Assembly (NCBI RefSeq): GCF_016634425.1
Contig: NZ_JAEPES010000003.1
Span: 1 to 64,000 of the forward strand
Source: Lacisediminihabitans changchengi
GTDB lineage: Bacteria; Actinomycetota; Actinomycetes; Actinomycetales; Microbacteriaceae
Reading direction: 5' to 3'
Length of the DNA: 64,000 nucleotides
Shown here: positions 18,829 through 29,189 of the stretch, piece after piece
Layout of the letters: each line of letters opens with the position of its first letter
Position numbering within the stretch: the first letter of the stretch is position 1
The notes under the pieces: generated by a model
Database searches by the model: none
Told to the model about the DNA's origin: nothing
What the model saw: the letters and a program-made list of their open reading frames with translations, nothing else
Position numbers and translations under genes: made by a program

Positions 18829-19410
18829 TCACAATCCGCGTCCCGCTCCTTGCCGCGGCCGTCTCGATGAGTTCGGACGAGTGTCTCTGCTGAGGAAGGC
18901 GTTGGCCTGTTCCGCGGCAGATGCAAGGTGGCGGTCATCGGGGTGAAGATAGCCGCGAGTGGTCTCAATGGAGGCATGTCCGAGGATCTCTTGGAGAACA
19001 TGGAGGGGGACCCCGGCGTCGGCAAGCCAGGTGGCACCAGTGTGCCGAAGGCCGTGCCTGGTGAGGTTGGGTAGGCCGAGGTCAGCAACAACCTGATCCC
19101 AGCTGGTGGCATCGCGAACAGTGGCCGTCGTGAGGAACCCGCCGCGCGGGCCGACGAGTAGCGGCGCTTCCGGCTGCTTGAACGCGCAGAGTCGCTTCAG
19201 GACTGGCCGGAGCGGATCGAGAATCGGCACGCGACGCTCTTTGCGGCTCTTGGTCGGCTTCGTGATGAGGCCGCCTCTTCCGGGGAAGACCTGCCGTCTG
19301 ATGATGACGAGGTTCTTTGTGAAGTCGACGTCTCCGACTTGAAGTCCGGAGACTTCGGACGAGCGAGCCGCCTGGGATTTGGTCGAGGCCGGGCACCGCG
19401 CCGTCAGCAT
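18829..19410 (-). pseudogene. N-terminally truncated tyrosine integrase of the island
   Basis: The open frame encodes 193 aa, of which about the last 180 are an integrase catalytic domain. These include Arg in RSSEVSGLQVGDVDF, HGLRHTGATWL (His-x-x-Arg) and the second His plus Tyr in LGHASIETTRGYLHPD. The N-terminal arm- and core-binding domains are missing: family similarity stops near 19370 and the codons upstream read as unrelated sequence. A full enzyme would be about 380-400 aa. It faces attL as expected for the island integrase, so the island has probably lost autonomous excision. Confidence 0.85.
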
Positions 19411-19736
19411 CAGCGAGGCGGAGCAGTTCTACGGCACCGACTCGGCCAAGGAGACGACCGGTCGACGGATCATTCGGTGCAGCCACGAGCGAGAGAGCGG
19501 TACGCGCGCTCCGCTCGTCGTGTCCAAGGGAAGAGAGGGAAGTCATCATCGGGCTCCTTCACAGCCGGTTATCACCGTGCAGGTGCGCAGCACCGCCCTT
19601 TCCTATGTCGTTGGTTCGGCATACCCTTGGAACCAGGCGACACACTCAATGTTCGCCATCGCCCGCGCGATGGCATGACGGCCCCAGAGCAGTCCTCCAA
19701 GGTTCAACGTTGCCGAGCCATGAGAGGACCGTTGTC
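19411..19736. other. Non-coding junction after the truncated integrase
   Basis: 326 bp without a gene I can support. The first 150 bp read as broken coding-like sequence on the + strand but match no family I know. They probably mark the junction that deleted the integrase N-terminus. Nothing regulatory is evident apart from the start region of the next small gene. Confidence 0.4.
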
Positions 19737-20084
19737 ATGTTTCGAATCATCTGGGTTATCAGCATCCACCTCCGCAACTTCATGCGCAGGTACATGCCGA
19801 CCAACATCCTGCTCGACGCGATTTGCACCCGCCGCGGGCTCAAGTGGGGCGTGCCCGCGATGCTCCTCGCCATCCCGTATCTCTTGGCCGCGAGCATCTG
19901 TACATCTCTGATCGACGGGGGAGCGTCCCGCTGGCCCTACGTCGTTGCGCTTGTCTGCATCTGGAACGCGCTCAAGTTCATCATGATTGGGCCGGTATCG
20001 GCCGTCCTGTTGCTCCAATACAAGCGTTCTGAGCGACAATCTATGCGACTCCGACCGCTATCGAGTGTCGCAGTGCCGCTGTAG
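19737..20084 (+). CDS. Small two-helix membrane protein
   Basis: 115 aa from ATG 19737. Two hydrophobic segments can be seen (about residues 39-57 and 66-92), separated by a short polar loop. The basic N-terminus (FMRRYMPTNILLDAICTRRG) suggests an inside orientation. Near-identical short proteins occur in mobile regions of actinobacteria under the doubtful name sulfate permease, from memory; the length is far too short for a transporter. Function is unknown. Confidence 0.6.
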   Translation: MFRIIWVISIHLRNFMRRYMPTNILLDAICTRRGLKWGVPAMLLAIPYLLAASICTSLIDGGASRWPYVVALVCIWNALKFIMIGPVSAVLLLQYKRSERQSMRLRPLSSVAVPL

Positions 20085-20652
20085 AACGCCCCACCATTCT
20101 GGCGTGATGGTCCGGGGCACGATGCGTACGTTTCTCGCAATCGGAAGAATTGGACGGCAGGGCGCTCCTTGAGCACCCTGCCATTGTTGCTGAATGATGT
20201 GATTCGCGGCGTCAGGTGGAGATCGATCGCTTTCAAATCGTTTGGATGCCTCGCGAGATCGGCAGGTACGAGGCCTTCACAGGATGACTTCGGTGATCGG
20301 CCCGTTGCTGACCCCAGGTTCAAGAACAAGTGCCGGAACGTCCGGTTCCGGCTTTCTTGATCAGTCGGAAATCACGGGAACAGAATGAGTGTCGCGGCGA
20401 GGAACGACGAATTGATCGGGTGCTTGCTGCGTATAACCAGTGACAGCGGGAAAGGCTCGCCTGTTGCAATGTCGTCAAGGACTTCCGTGAGTGGAACTTT
20501 CCGGCACGAGCGCGGCGGTGCCTGTCACCCAATCGGGTCACTTGCGAGTCTGCGGAGAATGACCCTTCGCGGCGGTCATCGTTCAATGTCCGCCCATGCC
20601 GGTAGAGTCCGGGAAGCCGTCAACACAACTCCGACGGCGGGGAGGTGCGAGG
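20085..20652. other. 568-bp spacer in front of the Wadjet operon
   Basis: I see no convincing gene here. The spacer contains a terminator-like hairpin (20332-20358) and, close to jetA, a TAGAGT box (20603-20608) that could be the -10 of the operon promoter. Its -35 region is poor. Short frames in this stretch lack Shine-Dalgarno sites and recognisable content. Confidence 0.5.
20332..20358 (+). terminator. Intrinsic terminator upstream of jetA
   Basis: A 7-bp GC-rich stem (GCCGGAA / TTCCGGC) with a 7-nt loop is followed by TTTCTT. It would insulate the Wadjet operon from upstream transcription. Confidence 0.65.
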
Positions 20653-22143
20653 GTGGACGACACCGAGCTCGACCCTGCGCGTCTGAACCTGTACTCGTAC
20701 CTGACGGCCGGGCAATCCGAACAGCACGTCCGCATCATGCGAGTGCTCGCCGGCGAGGTCCTCACCCGGCAGATGAGCGCGGCGGAGATCTCGGCGAAAC
20801 TGACCTCGGACGGGTACCTGGTCAACGAAGATGACGTCGAGGCGCGCTGCAAGCAGCTGGTCGACTGGGGCAACATCATCCCCTCCGTCCGGAACTACCG
20901 GGTCGCGACGATCGCCGAACTCCGCCGCACCAAGAGCCGGTACCAGGCGTCGAAGCTCGGCGCGAGGATCGCCTCCGACGTCGACGAGATCCTCGGCGCG
21001 GACGACGGGGCAAAGGAAGTCGCCCGTGAACTTCTTGACGTCATCGCGGAGCAGCTCGGTCGTGTGCTCGCGGAACTGAAATCCGACCGGAAACCGGACG
21101 CCGACGCTGTCGCGTCCGCAGTCAGCACCGCGTTCAACAACCACCAGGTCTTTGCCGGCAGTCTCCGCGATTTCAACGCATACCTGGGCGGGGTCCTCGC
21201 CCGGTACGACATCGTCGGCGAAGACTTCACCGTGCTAAAGACCACCCTGATGATGTACATCGACATCCTCCGCACTGACGTGCGCCGGCACGGCCCGAAG
21301 ATCCACGACCTTCTCACCCAGCTAGAACCGCACTACCGTCAAGTCACCGACATCCTCGCTAGCTGGCAGACGCTGACACTGGTAGGAGCCGAACGAGGCC
21401 AAGGCCGGGCTGAATCCGAATGGGAGAGGCTGACTTCCTGGTACGCAGATTCCGGGGAGAACTCTGGACCCGCGCAGTTCCGGGCCGCCACTGAGCAAGC
21501 GCTCGGGCAGCTGCTGGTCAACGCAAAGCGAATCCTCACCGACGCCGGCTCCGGCTACTCGCGTCGCGACGACCTCATCCGTCTTGCAGGAATATTCGCT
21601 GTCACCGATGACGGGGACGCGCACCGGCTGTTCGCGAACACGTTCGGGGTGTACTCGTGGAGGCATCTGCTCCTCGGCGATTCCGAAAGCGTGCATCCAT
21701 CCGCGAATACGTCGTGGTGGAATGCCCCGCAAGTGGATGTCCCCGTCACGCTCCGAGAACGCGGCGACCGCGCGGCCCGTGGACGCACTAGCCCTGTCCC
21801 GGATTCCACGCTCGAGACACAGCTCGCCTACGACGCCGCAGCCCGGCAGGTAGAGACCCGCAGGCTGGCGGTCACGGAGCTGCTCGTCGCTGGAACCTTG
21901 GACGGTGTGAAGCTCTCACCAGTCGCGCAGAAGCTCATTCAGGACCAGATCACCAAGATGGCGGGGGAGTCCGGGGCGCTGTCGTCCGACAACCTGGAAT
22001 CCGGTTTCACGTTGCGGCGGGAGCCGATCACCGGGACGAGCTCCGTCCAGTTCGACGACGGGGTGTTCACCGTGTACGGGTTCCGCTACCACGCAACCCC
22101 GATCGAGGAAGCCGCCGCCGAGCAGGGAGAAGCGACCGCATGA
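20653..22143 (+). CDS. jetA: Wadjet type II JetA (kleisin-like, TIGR02677/DUF2397)
   Basis: 496 aa. JetA is the MukF/kleisin-like subunit of the Wadjet SMC complex, which recognises and helps cut small closed circular DNA such as plasmids. The N-terminal part (LDPARLNLYSYLTAGQ, then EHVRIMRVL) is the characteristic opening of TIGR02677 proteins, with a winged-helix region (residues about 30-95) followed by long helices. GTG 20653 is chosen over ATG 20596: it has GGAGG 7 nt upstream, and the ATG lies before a plausible -10 box. The stop overlaps the jetB ATG by 4 bp. Assignment rests on the order and features of all four genes. Confidence 0.88.
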   Translation: MDDTELDPARLNLYSYLTAGQSEQHVRIMRVLAGEVLTRQMSAAEISAKLTSDGYLVNEDDVEARCKQLVDWGNIIPSVRNYRVATIAELRRTKSRYQASKLGARIASDVDEILGADDGAKEVARELLDVIAEQLGRVLAELKSDRKPDADAVASAVSTAFNNHQVFAGSLRDFNAYLGGVLARYDIVGEDFTVLKTTLMMYIDILRTDVRRHGPKIHDLLTQLEPHYRQVTDILASWQTLTLVGAERGQGRAESEWERLTSWYADSGENSGPAQFRAATEQALGQLLVNAKRILTDAGSGYSRRDDLIRLAGIFAVTDDGDAHRLFANTFGVYSWRHLLLGDSESVHPSANTSWWNAPQVDVPVTLRERGDRAARGRTSPVPDSTLETQLAYDAAARQVETRRLAVTELLVAGTLDGVKLSPVAQKLIQDQITKMAGESGALSSDNLESGFTLRREPITGTSSVQFDDGVFTVYGFRYHATPIEEAAAEQGEATA

Positions 22144-23297
22144 CCGAGGCCACCATCCATCCGGAAGCACGGGAGGCCGCGCGAGCGCTGGAACGGCACA
22201 CGTTCCTGAACCCGTCGTTGCACCCTGACGAGTTCCTGATGGCGCGACGCCACTCCACCGACCTGAAACGGCTGTTCGGGGAACTGCTCGGCTACCGGGT
22301 CGTAATTGAACCGACATTTGCCCGGCTGCTCAAACCGCAGCTGCCGGACACCTCTCCGGCCCGGTCGATGAAGACAGCGTCCGGGAACCCTGTGACAGCC
22401 CGGGTGTACCAGTACGTATCGCTGGTCGGTGCAGCCCTCCTCGCGCCCGGCGCCGCAGACCAGCTGCTGATCTCCGACCTTGTCGCCCAAGTCAGGTCGG
22501 ACGCCGCGACCGCGGGAATCGTGACCGGCGAAACCATCACCGAACGACGGGACTTCGTCACCGCGGTCACTATCCTCGTCCGGTGGGGTGTCATCACGGA
22601 GACGGACGGCACCGCCGCCGCATGGGCGGCCGACCAAGCAGAAGCGCTGCTGACCGTGGACCGTGCCGCACTGGCGTACCTGATCGTGAACCAGCCCGGC
22701 ATGGAGATGGCTCTCACCCCAGCCCGGTCGCTGGCTCGCCGGCTCGTCGAAGACACCGTGATGAACCGCCCCGACCTGACCGACGATGAACAACGGATCT
22801 GGTCTAAGGACCGTGCCACGGTGGAGCAACGGATCGACGAGATGTTCGGGTTGCAGGTCGAAGCCCGCCGTGAAGGCGCTCTCGCCTGGGATGATGACGA
22901 CGATGCGACCGACGAACCGTTCCCCGGGATGGGCGCAGCCCGGCAGGTGTCGTTGATGTTCATCGGCGAGGTCGCCGCCGCCCGACGTCCTGGTGAAAAC
23001 GGAACCGTCGTGCTGACCCGCGATGACGCCGCAGAGATCATCGGCGTCATCCTCACGGAGAACCTGGGCCACCTCCGCGGCGACTATGAGACGTCGGGAG
23101 CGAACTCCGAACGCCGGGTGCTCGACGAGGTCCTCGCCGTCCTCACCGCCGTCGGACTCGCATCCTCCGCCGACGGGAACGTCACCATCCACCCGGCAGC
23201 AGCTCGGTACCGCACCTCGGTGATGCGCCGACCGAAGAAGTCAGCCCTCCCGGACGGCACCGTCACCTTGTTCGACGACTTGGAAGCAGGATCATGA
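22140..23297 (+). CDS. jetB: Wadjet type II JetB (MukE-like, TIGR02678/DUF2398)
   Basis: 385 aa. JetB is the MukE-like winged-helix subunit that binds the kleisin JetA. The sequence is largely helical. It opens with a helix containing EAREAARALERHTFL and continues with FGELLGYRVVIEP, a typical early segment of TIGR02678 proteins. The C-terminal half carries a winged-helix-like stretch around ERRVLDEVLAVLTAVGL, consistent with a MukE role. It is coupled to jetA and jetC by 4-bp overlaps on both sides. No catalytic motif is expected or seen. Confidence 0.87.
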   Translation: MTEATIHPEAREAARALERHTFLNPSLHPDEFLMARRHSTDLKRLFGELLGYRVVIEPTFARLLKPQLPDTSPARSMKTASGNPVTARVYQYVSLVGAALLAPGAADQLLISDLVAQVRSDAATAGIVTGETITERRDFVTAVTILVRWGVITETDGTAAAWAADQAEALLTVDRAALAYLIVNQPGMEMALTPARSLARRLVEDTVMNRPDLTDDEQRIWSKDRATVEQRIDEMFGLQVEARREGALAWDDDDDATDEPFPGMGAARQVSLMFIGEVAAARRPGENGTVVLTRDDAAEIIGVILTENLGHLRGDYETSGANSERRVLDEVLAVLTAVGLASSADGNVTIHPAAARYRTSVMRRPKKSALPDGTVTLFDDLEAGS

Positions 23298-26200
23298 CCA
23301 CCGCCACCGTCACAGGGTTGAACCTCCCCGCACAGCAGGCACTGTTCCCGGAACGGTTCCGGTGGTGCCGCGCTGGGATCCTGAACATCCACAAGTTCAC
23401 CGACATCGAGTTCGAGTTCGACGGGGGCATGCTCGTCCTCCGCGGACCGAACGGTTCCGGGAAGACCCGAGCACTGGACATGCTGTTCCCGTTCCTACTC
23501 ACCGGCGATCGCCGCCGGATGGGTTCCGGGAACGGCTCCCCAGTGACGGTGGAGTCCCTGATGAAGGTGATGTCCGCCGGAGCGACCAACCGGGTCGGGT
23601 ACGTCTGGGCGGAATGCCGCACGTTCGCCGGTGAGTACCGGACGGTCGGGGCGTTCTTTCGGTACTCCTCGAACACCTCCCAGGCGAAGGTCGCGTATTT
23701 CCTCACCCCGTTGCGTGTCGGTATCGACCTGCACCTGATGGACCAGCACCGGCAGCCGCTGCCTCGGCAAGCTCTCGGCGAGGTGCTCGGGGCAGGCCAG
23801 CTGACCGATAGCGCCGCTGAGCATCGTGCCCGGGTTGCGCAGGAGCTGTTCGGGCTGACAGACACCCGCGGCCGGATGCGGATGGACGCCGCCGTCGAGC
23901 TGCTGTACAAGCTCCGCTCCCCGCTGTTTGGTGCGAAACCGGAAGCCGCTGACGTGGTCCGCCTCCTCACGGAAGCGCTCCCGCCGCTGCAGGATGACAC
24001 TCTGCGTACCGCCGGTCATCAGCTGGACGATTTGAAGGACACTCGTGACCGTCAGTCCGACATCGAGGAGGCCGCCAAGCACGCCGCAGACACGTTGGAG
24101 GTGTACCGCGGGTACGCCGCCACTGTGATCAGCGCTGAAGCTGCCAAGCTGGCGGAGGTGTCAGATGCCGCCCAGGCATTGCAAGCAGCCGAGGACAGCG
24201 CGCGGGCGCATGAGGAGACGGCCGGCAGCAACCTCCGGGACGCGAAGACGGCGGCCGCATCCGCGAAGGACCGGATCGACGAGCTGTCATCGCGGAAAGG
24301 CGCGCTGGAATCATCGCCGGCGTACAAGGACTTCCTCGGGCTGGTCGACAGACGCAACGCCGCGGACGCCCTGAAATCCGCTGCGGCAGCCGAACTGTCG
24401 AAGTGGTGGACGCTGTGGGGGAACGTCGAATCCGCCGTCGGCCGGGCGAGCGCCTCCGCCGGGTCGGTGGGCGACGCCGGGAAGCAGCTGGCTGCCACGG
24501 TCAACGATGCCGCAACCGCTGCTACTGCCGCCGGAACACCTCACAGCCTCCCGGCCGTGACGGTGACCATAGGTGGGGAACCGGGGGAGCCGGTCTCCAC
24601 CAGGCGCACTGTCGACGACGACCGATCCGAGATGGTGCACGCCCCGATCCCCACCATCCGCGTGTCCCCGGCGGATCTGTCCGGCGTGACATCCGCCGCC
24701 GAGTTGCTGCGGGACGCTGCAACGGAGCGAGCCGCCGCCGCTCACACCCGGCTTGAGACGGCCGAACAGCTGGCTTCCGATGAAATCGCCGTCGAGAGGG
24801 CGGAGGAAGCCGCGACCACCGCCCGGGCCGGCGCCGACACCGCGAAGAAGGTGGCAGAATCGGCAGCGGAACGCAGGGCCACCGTCCGCGTGGAGCTGGC
24901 GGAAAACTGGGTCCGGTGGGTGAGGTCGGATGAGACGTCGGAGCTGCTCGCCGGCACCGACTGGGACGCCACACCGCTCAGGTCCCTGCTCGCCGGTGGC
25001 GGACTCCCGGACCTCAGCAGTCTGGACGGAGCCGCGGGAGGTGTCTCCTCGGATGCGTTCGCTGCGATCGCCGTCAACACCGGATCCGTCGCGGGCAAGC
25101 TGGCCGCAGTCGCCGAAGAGGAGAACCTCCTCACCAGCGAGCAGACTGACCTGACCTCGATGAAGGACCAGCCGCCCGCCCCGCCGGCCTGGGTCACAGT
25201 GCAGGGTGGCGTCCCGTTCTGGCGGGCCGTCGACTTCGCCCCCGGTACCCCGGCGAGCATCCAGGCGGCGGTGGAATCCGCGCTGTCAGCCTCGGGCATC
25301 CTCACCGGGGCCGTCACCGCAGACGGTGTGTCGCCGGCGCCGGGCGAACTGATCGTCTCCGCTGCCGGAACCCCCGCGTCCCGGTCGCTCGCCGACCTGC
25401 TAACTGTGGACACCCACTCAGACGCCAGCACCGCCGCCGGCCGGATCCTCAAGCGGATCGGGTTCAACGACCCGAACCACCCGGTAAACGTGAACGACGA
25501 CGGTTCATGGAAGGTCGGGGTGACTGCCGGAAAACCGGCGACCGTCCACGAAGCCCGATACATCGGCGCGGCCGCGCAAGAGCGCGCCCGGCAAGCCCGG
25601 CTCCGAGAGATCACGGAGCGGCTGCTCGAGCTGGCGGGGATCCACGACGAGCTCCAAACCGAGGCTGGTGGGCTGGCTGAGATGAAGGAACGGATCGGCG
25701 TGAACATCGCCGCCGCCCCGTCGTCATCACACGCGTACCAAGCCGACTCCGACGAGAAATCCGCCGCCGCGGCAGCTGACAGGGCCTGGCAAGCGTCGAA
25801 CACCGCGAACGATGCGGCGCTGACGACGCGATCGGCATGGGATGAACGCGCCTCCACCCACCGGCGCGCCTGCGAACATGCCGGGCTACCGATAGGGGCG
25901 GCAGACCTCCGGAAGGCCGCCACCTTATTCGGAGACACCGTCGACGCGTGCCGGAAGGTGGACACCGCCGCCGCAGCGCTCGACCGGCAGGTTGCGCAGT
26001 TCCTCTCCACCGCACTGGAGATCAACGCAGCGGTGGGCGCGGCGTCGGGAACCCACACCTCCGCCGAAGCTGCTGTCACGGATTGGCGGGTGGCCGCTAT
26101 CGCCGTTCGTGAACTGGAAGCCGTCGTCGGAACGGACGCCGCTACCGTAGCTGCGGAGATCACCACGGTCACCAAGAATCTGAGGGACACCGCGGTGGAC

Positions 26201-27400
26201 AAGAAAGAATCGGATGCCGAGGTGATCCAGTTCACCGGGATCCATTCCGCTGCCGCCATCACCACCGTCAATGCTGCGGCCGCTGCTGACGCCGCCATCG
26301 AACGTGCACTGTCCGCTGTCCACGGGATGACAGCTGTCCTCCAACTCCCCGGATTCACGGACGCCGCGACCGGGACACCGGACCCGGCGCCGACCGGTTC
26401 GGACATCACCCCGGACGCCCTCATCGAGTGGGTGGCTGCCAGCGTCCCGAAACACCGACCGGTGAGCATCGACACCGTCCACCTGTCCGTCGACAGCCTC
26501 CGAGCGCACGTCACCCAGATGTTCGAGGTGATCCGTCGCACCGACCGTGACGTGCTGCTCGTCGACCTGATCGACGGGGAAGGCAGCCATCCGCTGGCCA
26601 CAGCGACCGCGGACCTCGCCATCCGCGCCGAGACCGGCCGTCAAGCGTTGATGGACGCGGAGTACGAACTGTTCTCCAACTTCATCATCGAAGGCGTGGC
26701 AGCAGACATCCGTCGCACCATCGCGCTGGCGGCGTCCACGGTGAAGGAAACTTCCGGCCGAGTGTCGAAGTTCCGCACCAGCAACGGGATTGGTGTCCGG
26801 TTGGTGTTCTCCGCGAACGGGAACGTCAGCGACGACGTGGCCCGGATCCGTGACCTGGTGTCGATCGCCGACGAGGTGCGCACCGTGAACCAGAACAACG
26901 AACTGTCCACGCTGCTCCGCCGGGCAGTGGAGGAAGCGTACAACCAGAACCGCGCCGAAGGTTATGGGAAAGCACTCAACGACTGCCTCGACTACCGCAC
27001 CTGGTACAGCGTCGACCCGGTCGTCCTCGGCCCCGGTGAATCGCAGGAACGCAGCCTGAAAGGCGCGAAACTCTCCACCGGGGAGCTTCGGTACGTGTCC
27101 CTACTTACCCTCATTTGCGCCCTCGATTCCCACCTGACAGCGTTGCCCGGGACAACACCTCGGCTGCTTTTGCTCGACGACGCGTTCATTGCGATCGACG
27201 AGAACGGAAGACGGATCCTGATGTCGATCCTCGTGGACCGGGACATCGACGTGGTGATGACCGGGTTCGACTTGTGGCTGCACTATCCGGAGATCAAATC
27301 TCTCGACGAGTTCGACATTGTCGCGACCGGTGATGAGTCCCCGACAACCTCCGTCCGACACCACTGGGATGGTCAAAAACGTCACCTTAGGGCGGTCTGA
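23294..27400 (+). CDS. jetC: Wadjet type II JetC (SMC/MukB-like ATPase, TIGR02680)
   Basis: 1368 aa. The SMC motor of the Wadjet complex extrudes DNA loops and thereby senses plasmid size. Walker A is RGPNGSGKT at residues 50-58. A very long Ala/Glu/Asp-rich helical region (about 240-1130, with a hinge-like globular part near 620-790) follows. The ATPase signature LSTGE is at about 1260 and Walker B LLLLDDAF at about 1288-1296. The first residues, FRWCRAGILNIHKF, are typical of TIGR02680. The coiled coil is intact with no frameshift. It overlaps jetB by 4 bp and jetD by 1 bp. Confidence 0.92.
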   Translation: MTTATVTGLNLPAQQALFPERFRWCRAGILNIHKFTDIEFEFDGGMLVLRGPNGSGKTRALDMLFPFLLTGDRRRMGSGNGSPVTVESLMKVMSAGATNRVGYVWAECRTFAGEYRTVGAFFRYSSNTSQAKVAYFLTPLRVGIDLHLMDQHRQPLPRQALGEVLGAGQLTDSAAEHRARVAQELFGLTDTRGRMRMDAAVELLYKLRSPLFGAKPEAADVVRLLTEALPPLQDDTLRTAGHQLDDLKDTRDRQSDIEEAAKHAADTLEVYRGYAATVISAEAAKLAEVSDAAQALQAAEDSARAHEETAGSNLRDAKTAAASAKDRIDELSSRKGALESSPAYKDFLGLVDRRNAADALKSAAAAELSKWWTLWGNVESAVGRASASAGSVGDAGKQLAATVNDAATAATAAGTPHSLPAVTVTIGGEPGEPVSTRRTVDDDRSEMVHAPIPTIRVSPADLSGVTSAAELLRDAATERAAAAHTRLETAEQLASDEIAVERAEEAATTARAGADTAKKVAESAAERRATVRVELAENWVRWVRSDETSELLAGTDWDATPLRSLLAGGGLPDLSSLDGAAGGVSSDAFAAIAVNTGSVAGKLAAVAEEENLLTSEQTDLTSMKDQPPAPPAWVTVQGGVPFWRAVDFAPGTPASIQAAVESALSASGILTGAVTADGVSPAPGELIVSAAGTPASRSLADLLTVDTHSDASTAAGRILKRIGFNDPNHPVNVNDDGSWKVGVTAGKPATVHEARYIGAAAQERARQARLREITERLLELAGIHDELQTEAGGLAEMKERIGVNIAAAPSSSHAYQADSDEKSAAAAADRAWQASNTANDAALTTRSAWDERASTHRRACEHAGLPIGAADLRKAATLFGDTVDACRKVDTAAAALDRQVAQFLSTALEINAAVGAASGTHTSAEAAVTDWRVAAIAVRELEAVVGTDAATVAAEITTVTKNLRDTAVDKKESDAEVIQFTGIHSAAAITTVNAAAAADAAIERALSAVHGMTAVLQLPGFTDAATGTPDPAPTGSDITPDALIEWVAASVPKHRPVSIDTVHLSVDSLRAHVTQMFEVIRRTDRDVLLVDLIDGEGSHPLATATADLAIRAETGRQALMDAEYELFSNFIIEGVAADIRRTIALAASTVKETSGRVSKFRTSNGIGVRLVFSANGNVSDDVARIRDLVSIADEVRTVNQNNELSTLLRRAVEEAYNQNRAEGYGKALNDCLDYRTWYSVDPVVLGPGESQERSLKGAKLSTGELRYVSLLTLICALDSHLTALPGTTPRLLLLDDAFIAIDENGRRILMSILVDRDIDVVMTGFDLWLHYPEIKSLDEFDIVATGDESPTTSVRHHWDGQKRHLRAV

Positions 27401-28713
27401 TGCCGATCCCCGCACAGACACTGTCTTTCCTGTCCGCGGAGAGCCTCGCACCGGTCTGGGCTGGCATCCGCGCGCTGCTGGAACAGAACGGCCTGTCGCC
27501 GACCGGGACGATAACCGCTGTCGTTGACGACGACGGCGCGGACAGGCTCTCGGGGCTGTTCGGTCACACTATCGCCCCCGGTCGGGTGCGCCTCAAGTTG
27601 GAAGATCTCGACTCCACGCTCCGGGGCTCCGCCGCCGCCGCAGGCGTCGTGGCGGTTGTCGCGGAGGTCACCGGTTTCCCTCTGACGGACCGGAAACAGG
27701 TGAAGGCCGACAAGGAGGCCGAGACCGCACGGGTAGCAGCGGCGTTAGATGACGCGGTGAATGCGCGCTGGTTCACCCCGGAGCAGACCCAGCAATTCCT
27801 GACCGGCGTAAGACGCTCAGGCATCCTCACGAGAGCCGGGACGGACTCGGCATTGCGGGCGATCGCCGGGTTCTCGTACGCGTGGGGCGAGCTGGCCCGG
27901 GCCGACGTGTTCGACGACCCGGACGCCGCATCGAACCCATTATGGGGACTTGGGGAGCTGGCGACCGCGGCGACCAGCACCGCGCACGGATTCGACAGCG
28001 GAACCGTCCCGTCAAACCTGATGATGCGGGCGTTGGCGGTCGCGTTCGCCATCCCGGTGCCGCTCTCCGGGGAGGGCCGACGCCGGCTGTGGGAGCAGGC
28101 GGGGGTGGCGACCGACGACGTGTCCGGCACCGCGATGACATGGGGTTTCCGACCGCCTGGACATGACCGGTGGTCTGTGATGATGCGGGAACGCGCGGCA
28201 CAGCGACTGGTGACGCATCTGACCGCGCAGGAACTCCGGGCTGCCGGGAACGTGGTGTTCTCGGAACCGGGGACGACGGTGTTCGCGTGTGAGAACCCGC
28301 AGATCCTGTCAGCCGCCGCCCGGGCCGGGGTGGCGTCGCCGATCCTGTGCCTGTCCGGCCAAGGATCTGCAGCGGCCTGGCAGATTCTCCGTGCCCTCTC
28401 CGAATCCGGTGTGACCGTCCGCTACCACGGCGATTTCGACTGGCCGGGGGTACTGATCGTCGGGCGGGTGGTCGATGCCGGTGGGGCGCCGTGGCGGATG
28501 GGCGCCGATGATTACGAGTCCGCGGCGGGTGCCGGGCAGTTCGAACCTTTGGATGGTGTACAGCGGCCAACCCCGTGGGATGGCCGGCTCGCCGAGGTGA
28601 TGGTGCAGAGGGGGATCGCAGTGCATGAGGAGGCGATCGTAGGAGACCTGCTTAGTGACATGGCAAGGCTGTCTAGCGACCCACGGTTTTCGGATCCGAG
28701 CCCAGCGCGGTGA
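27400..28713 (+). CDS. jetD: Wadjet type II JetD (TOPRIM nuclease, TIGR02679/DUF2399)
   Basis: 437 aa. JetD is the nuclease that cleaves the plasmid DNA bent by the SMC complex. The C-terminal TOPRIM-like domain (DUF2399) shows the acidic residue in FACENPQ (Glu298) and the metal-binding pair in HGDFDWPG (residues 344-350). The N-terminal half (DUF3323-like) contains the helical arm and DNA-binding part. Its ATG shares one base with the jetC stop (TGATG). All catalytic acidic positions I can identify are kept, so the four-gene system looks functional. Confidence 0.9.
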   Translation: MPIPAQTLSFLSAESLAPVWAGIRALLEQNGLSPTGTITAVVDDDGADRLSGLFGHTIAPGRVRLKLEDLDSTLRGSAAAAGVVAVVAEVTGFPLTDRKQVKADKEAETARVAAALDDAVNARWFTPEQTQQFLTGVRRSGILTRAGTDSALRAIAGFSYAWGELARADVFDDPDAASNPLWGLGELATAATSTAHGFDSGTVPSNLMMRALAVAFAIPVPLSGEGRRRLWEQAGVATDDVSGTAMTWGFRPPGHDRWSVMMRERAAQRLVTHLTAQELRAAGNVVFSEPGTTVFACENPQILSAAARAGVASPILCLSGQGSAAAWQILRALSESGVTVRYHGDFDWPGVLIVGRVVDAGGAPWRMGADDYESAAGAGQFEPLDGVQRPTPWDGRLAEVMVQRGIAVHEEAIVGDLLSDMARLSSDPRFSDPSPAR

Positions 28714-29189
28714 GACTCCCGTGATCGGATACTGGCAGCTGGAGAGCTAGAGCGACGAGGCTTCGTCCGAAGCGTTGGCAGTCGCCTGCACTGGTGCAAG
28801 CGCGAGGTGGAGTGCGGCTATCAGCGTTAGCGCAGAGCTATAAACGCCAACTTGCTCGACGAATCCGTGTGCCAACTCATTGCGAAAGTGCCGAATGGGC
28901 TGACCAAGAACGTCTGGAGATAGCGGTAGTCGTCTTGTTGAGAGCGCAAGTCATCGCGAAATCCCACACGACGTCGTCGACGCGGTTGAAGTGCTCGAAA
29001 TTGAGGTGGACGACAAGAGCGGACTTGAGATTCTCCTCCGCTTCAACCTCATCGCCCTAGAAGAGCAGGGATTTGTAATGGTGAGTTTGCTGCCCCTCTG
29101 GGATTTTACGGGTCTGGCGAGGATGATCAGGGCCTAATGCCCTTAGTTAGGGACCGTGAATCCCTCAGCAACACAAGTCAGGCGTCGAG
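28714..29189. other. Gene-poor stretch with an ORF remnant
   Basis: 476 bp after jetD. One + strand frame, open from 28904 to 29137, encodes a plausible acidic/aliphatic peptide (VEVLEIEVDDKSGLEILLRF and onward) but has no start codon or Shine-Dalgarno before the coding-like part. I read it as the 3' remnant of a lost gene. I see no other feature. Confidence 0.35.

Noticed and set aside
24742..26622. 626-codon minus-strand frame within jetC
   Set aside because: Ser/Ala-rich antisense translation of the coiled-coil region, no motif.
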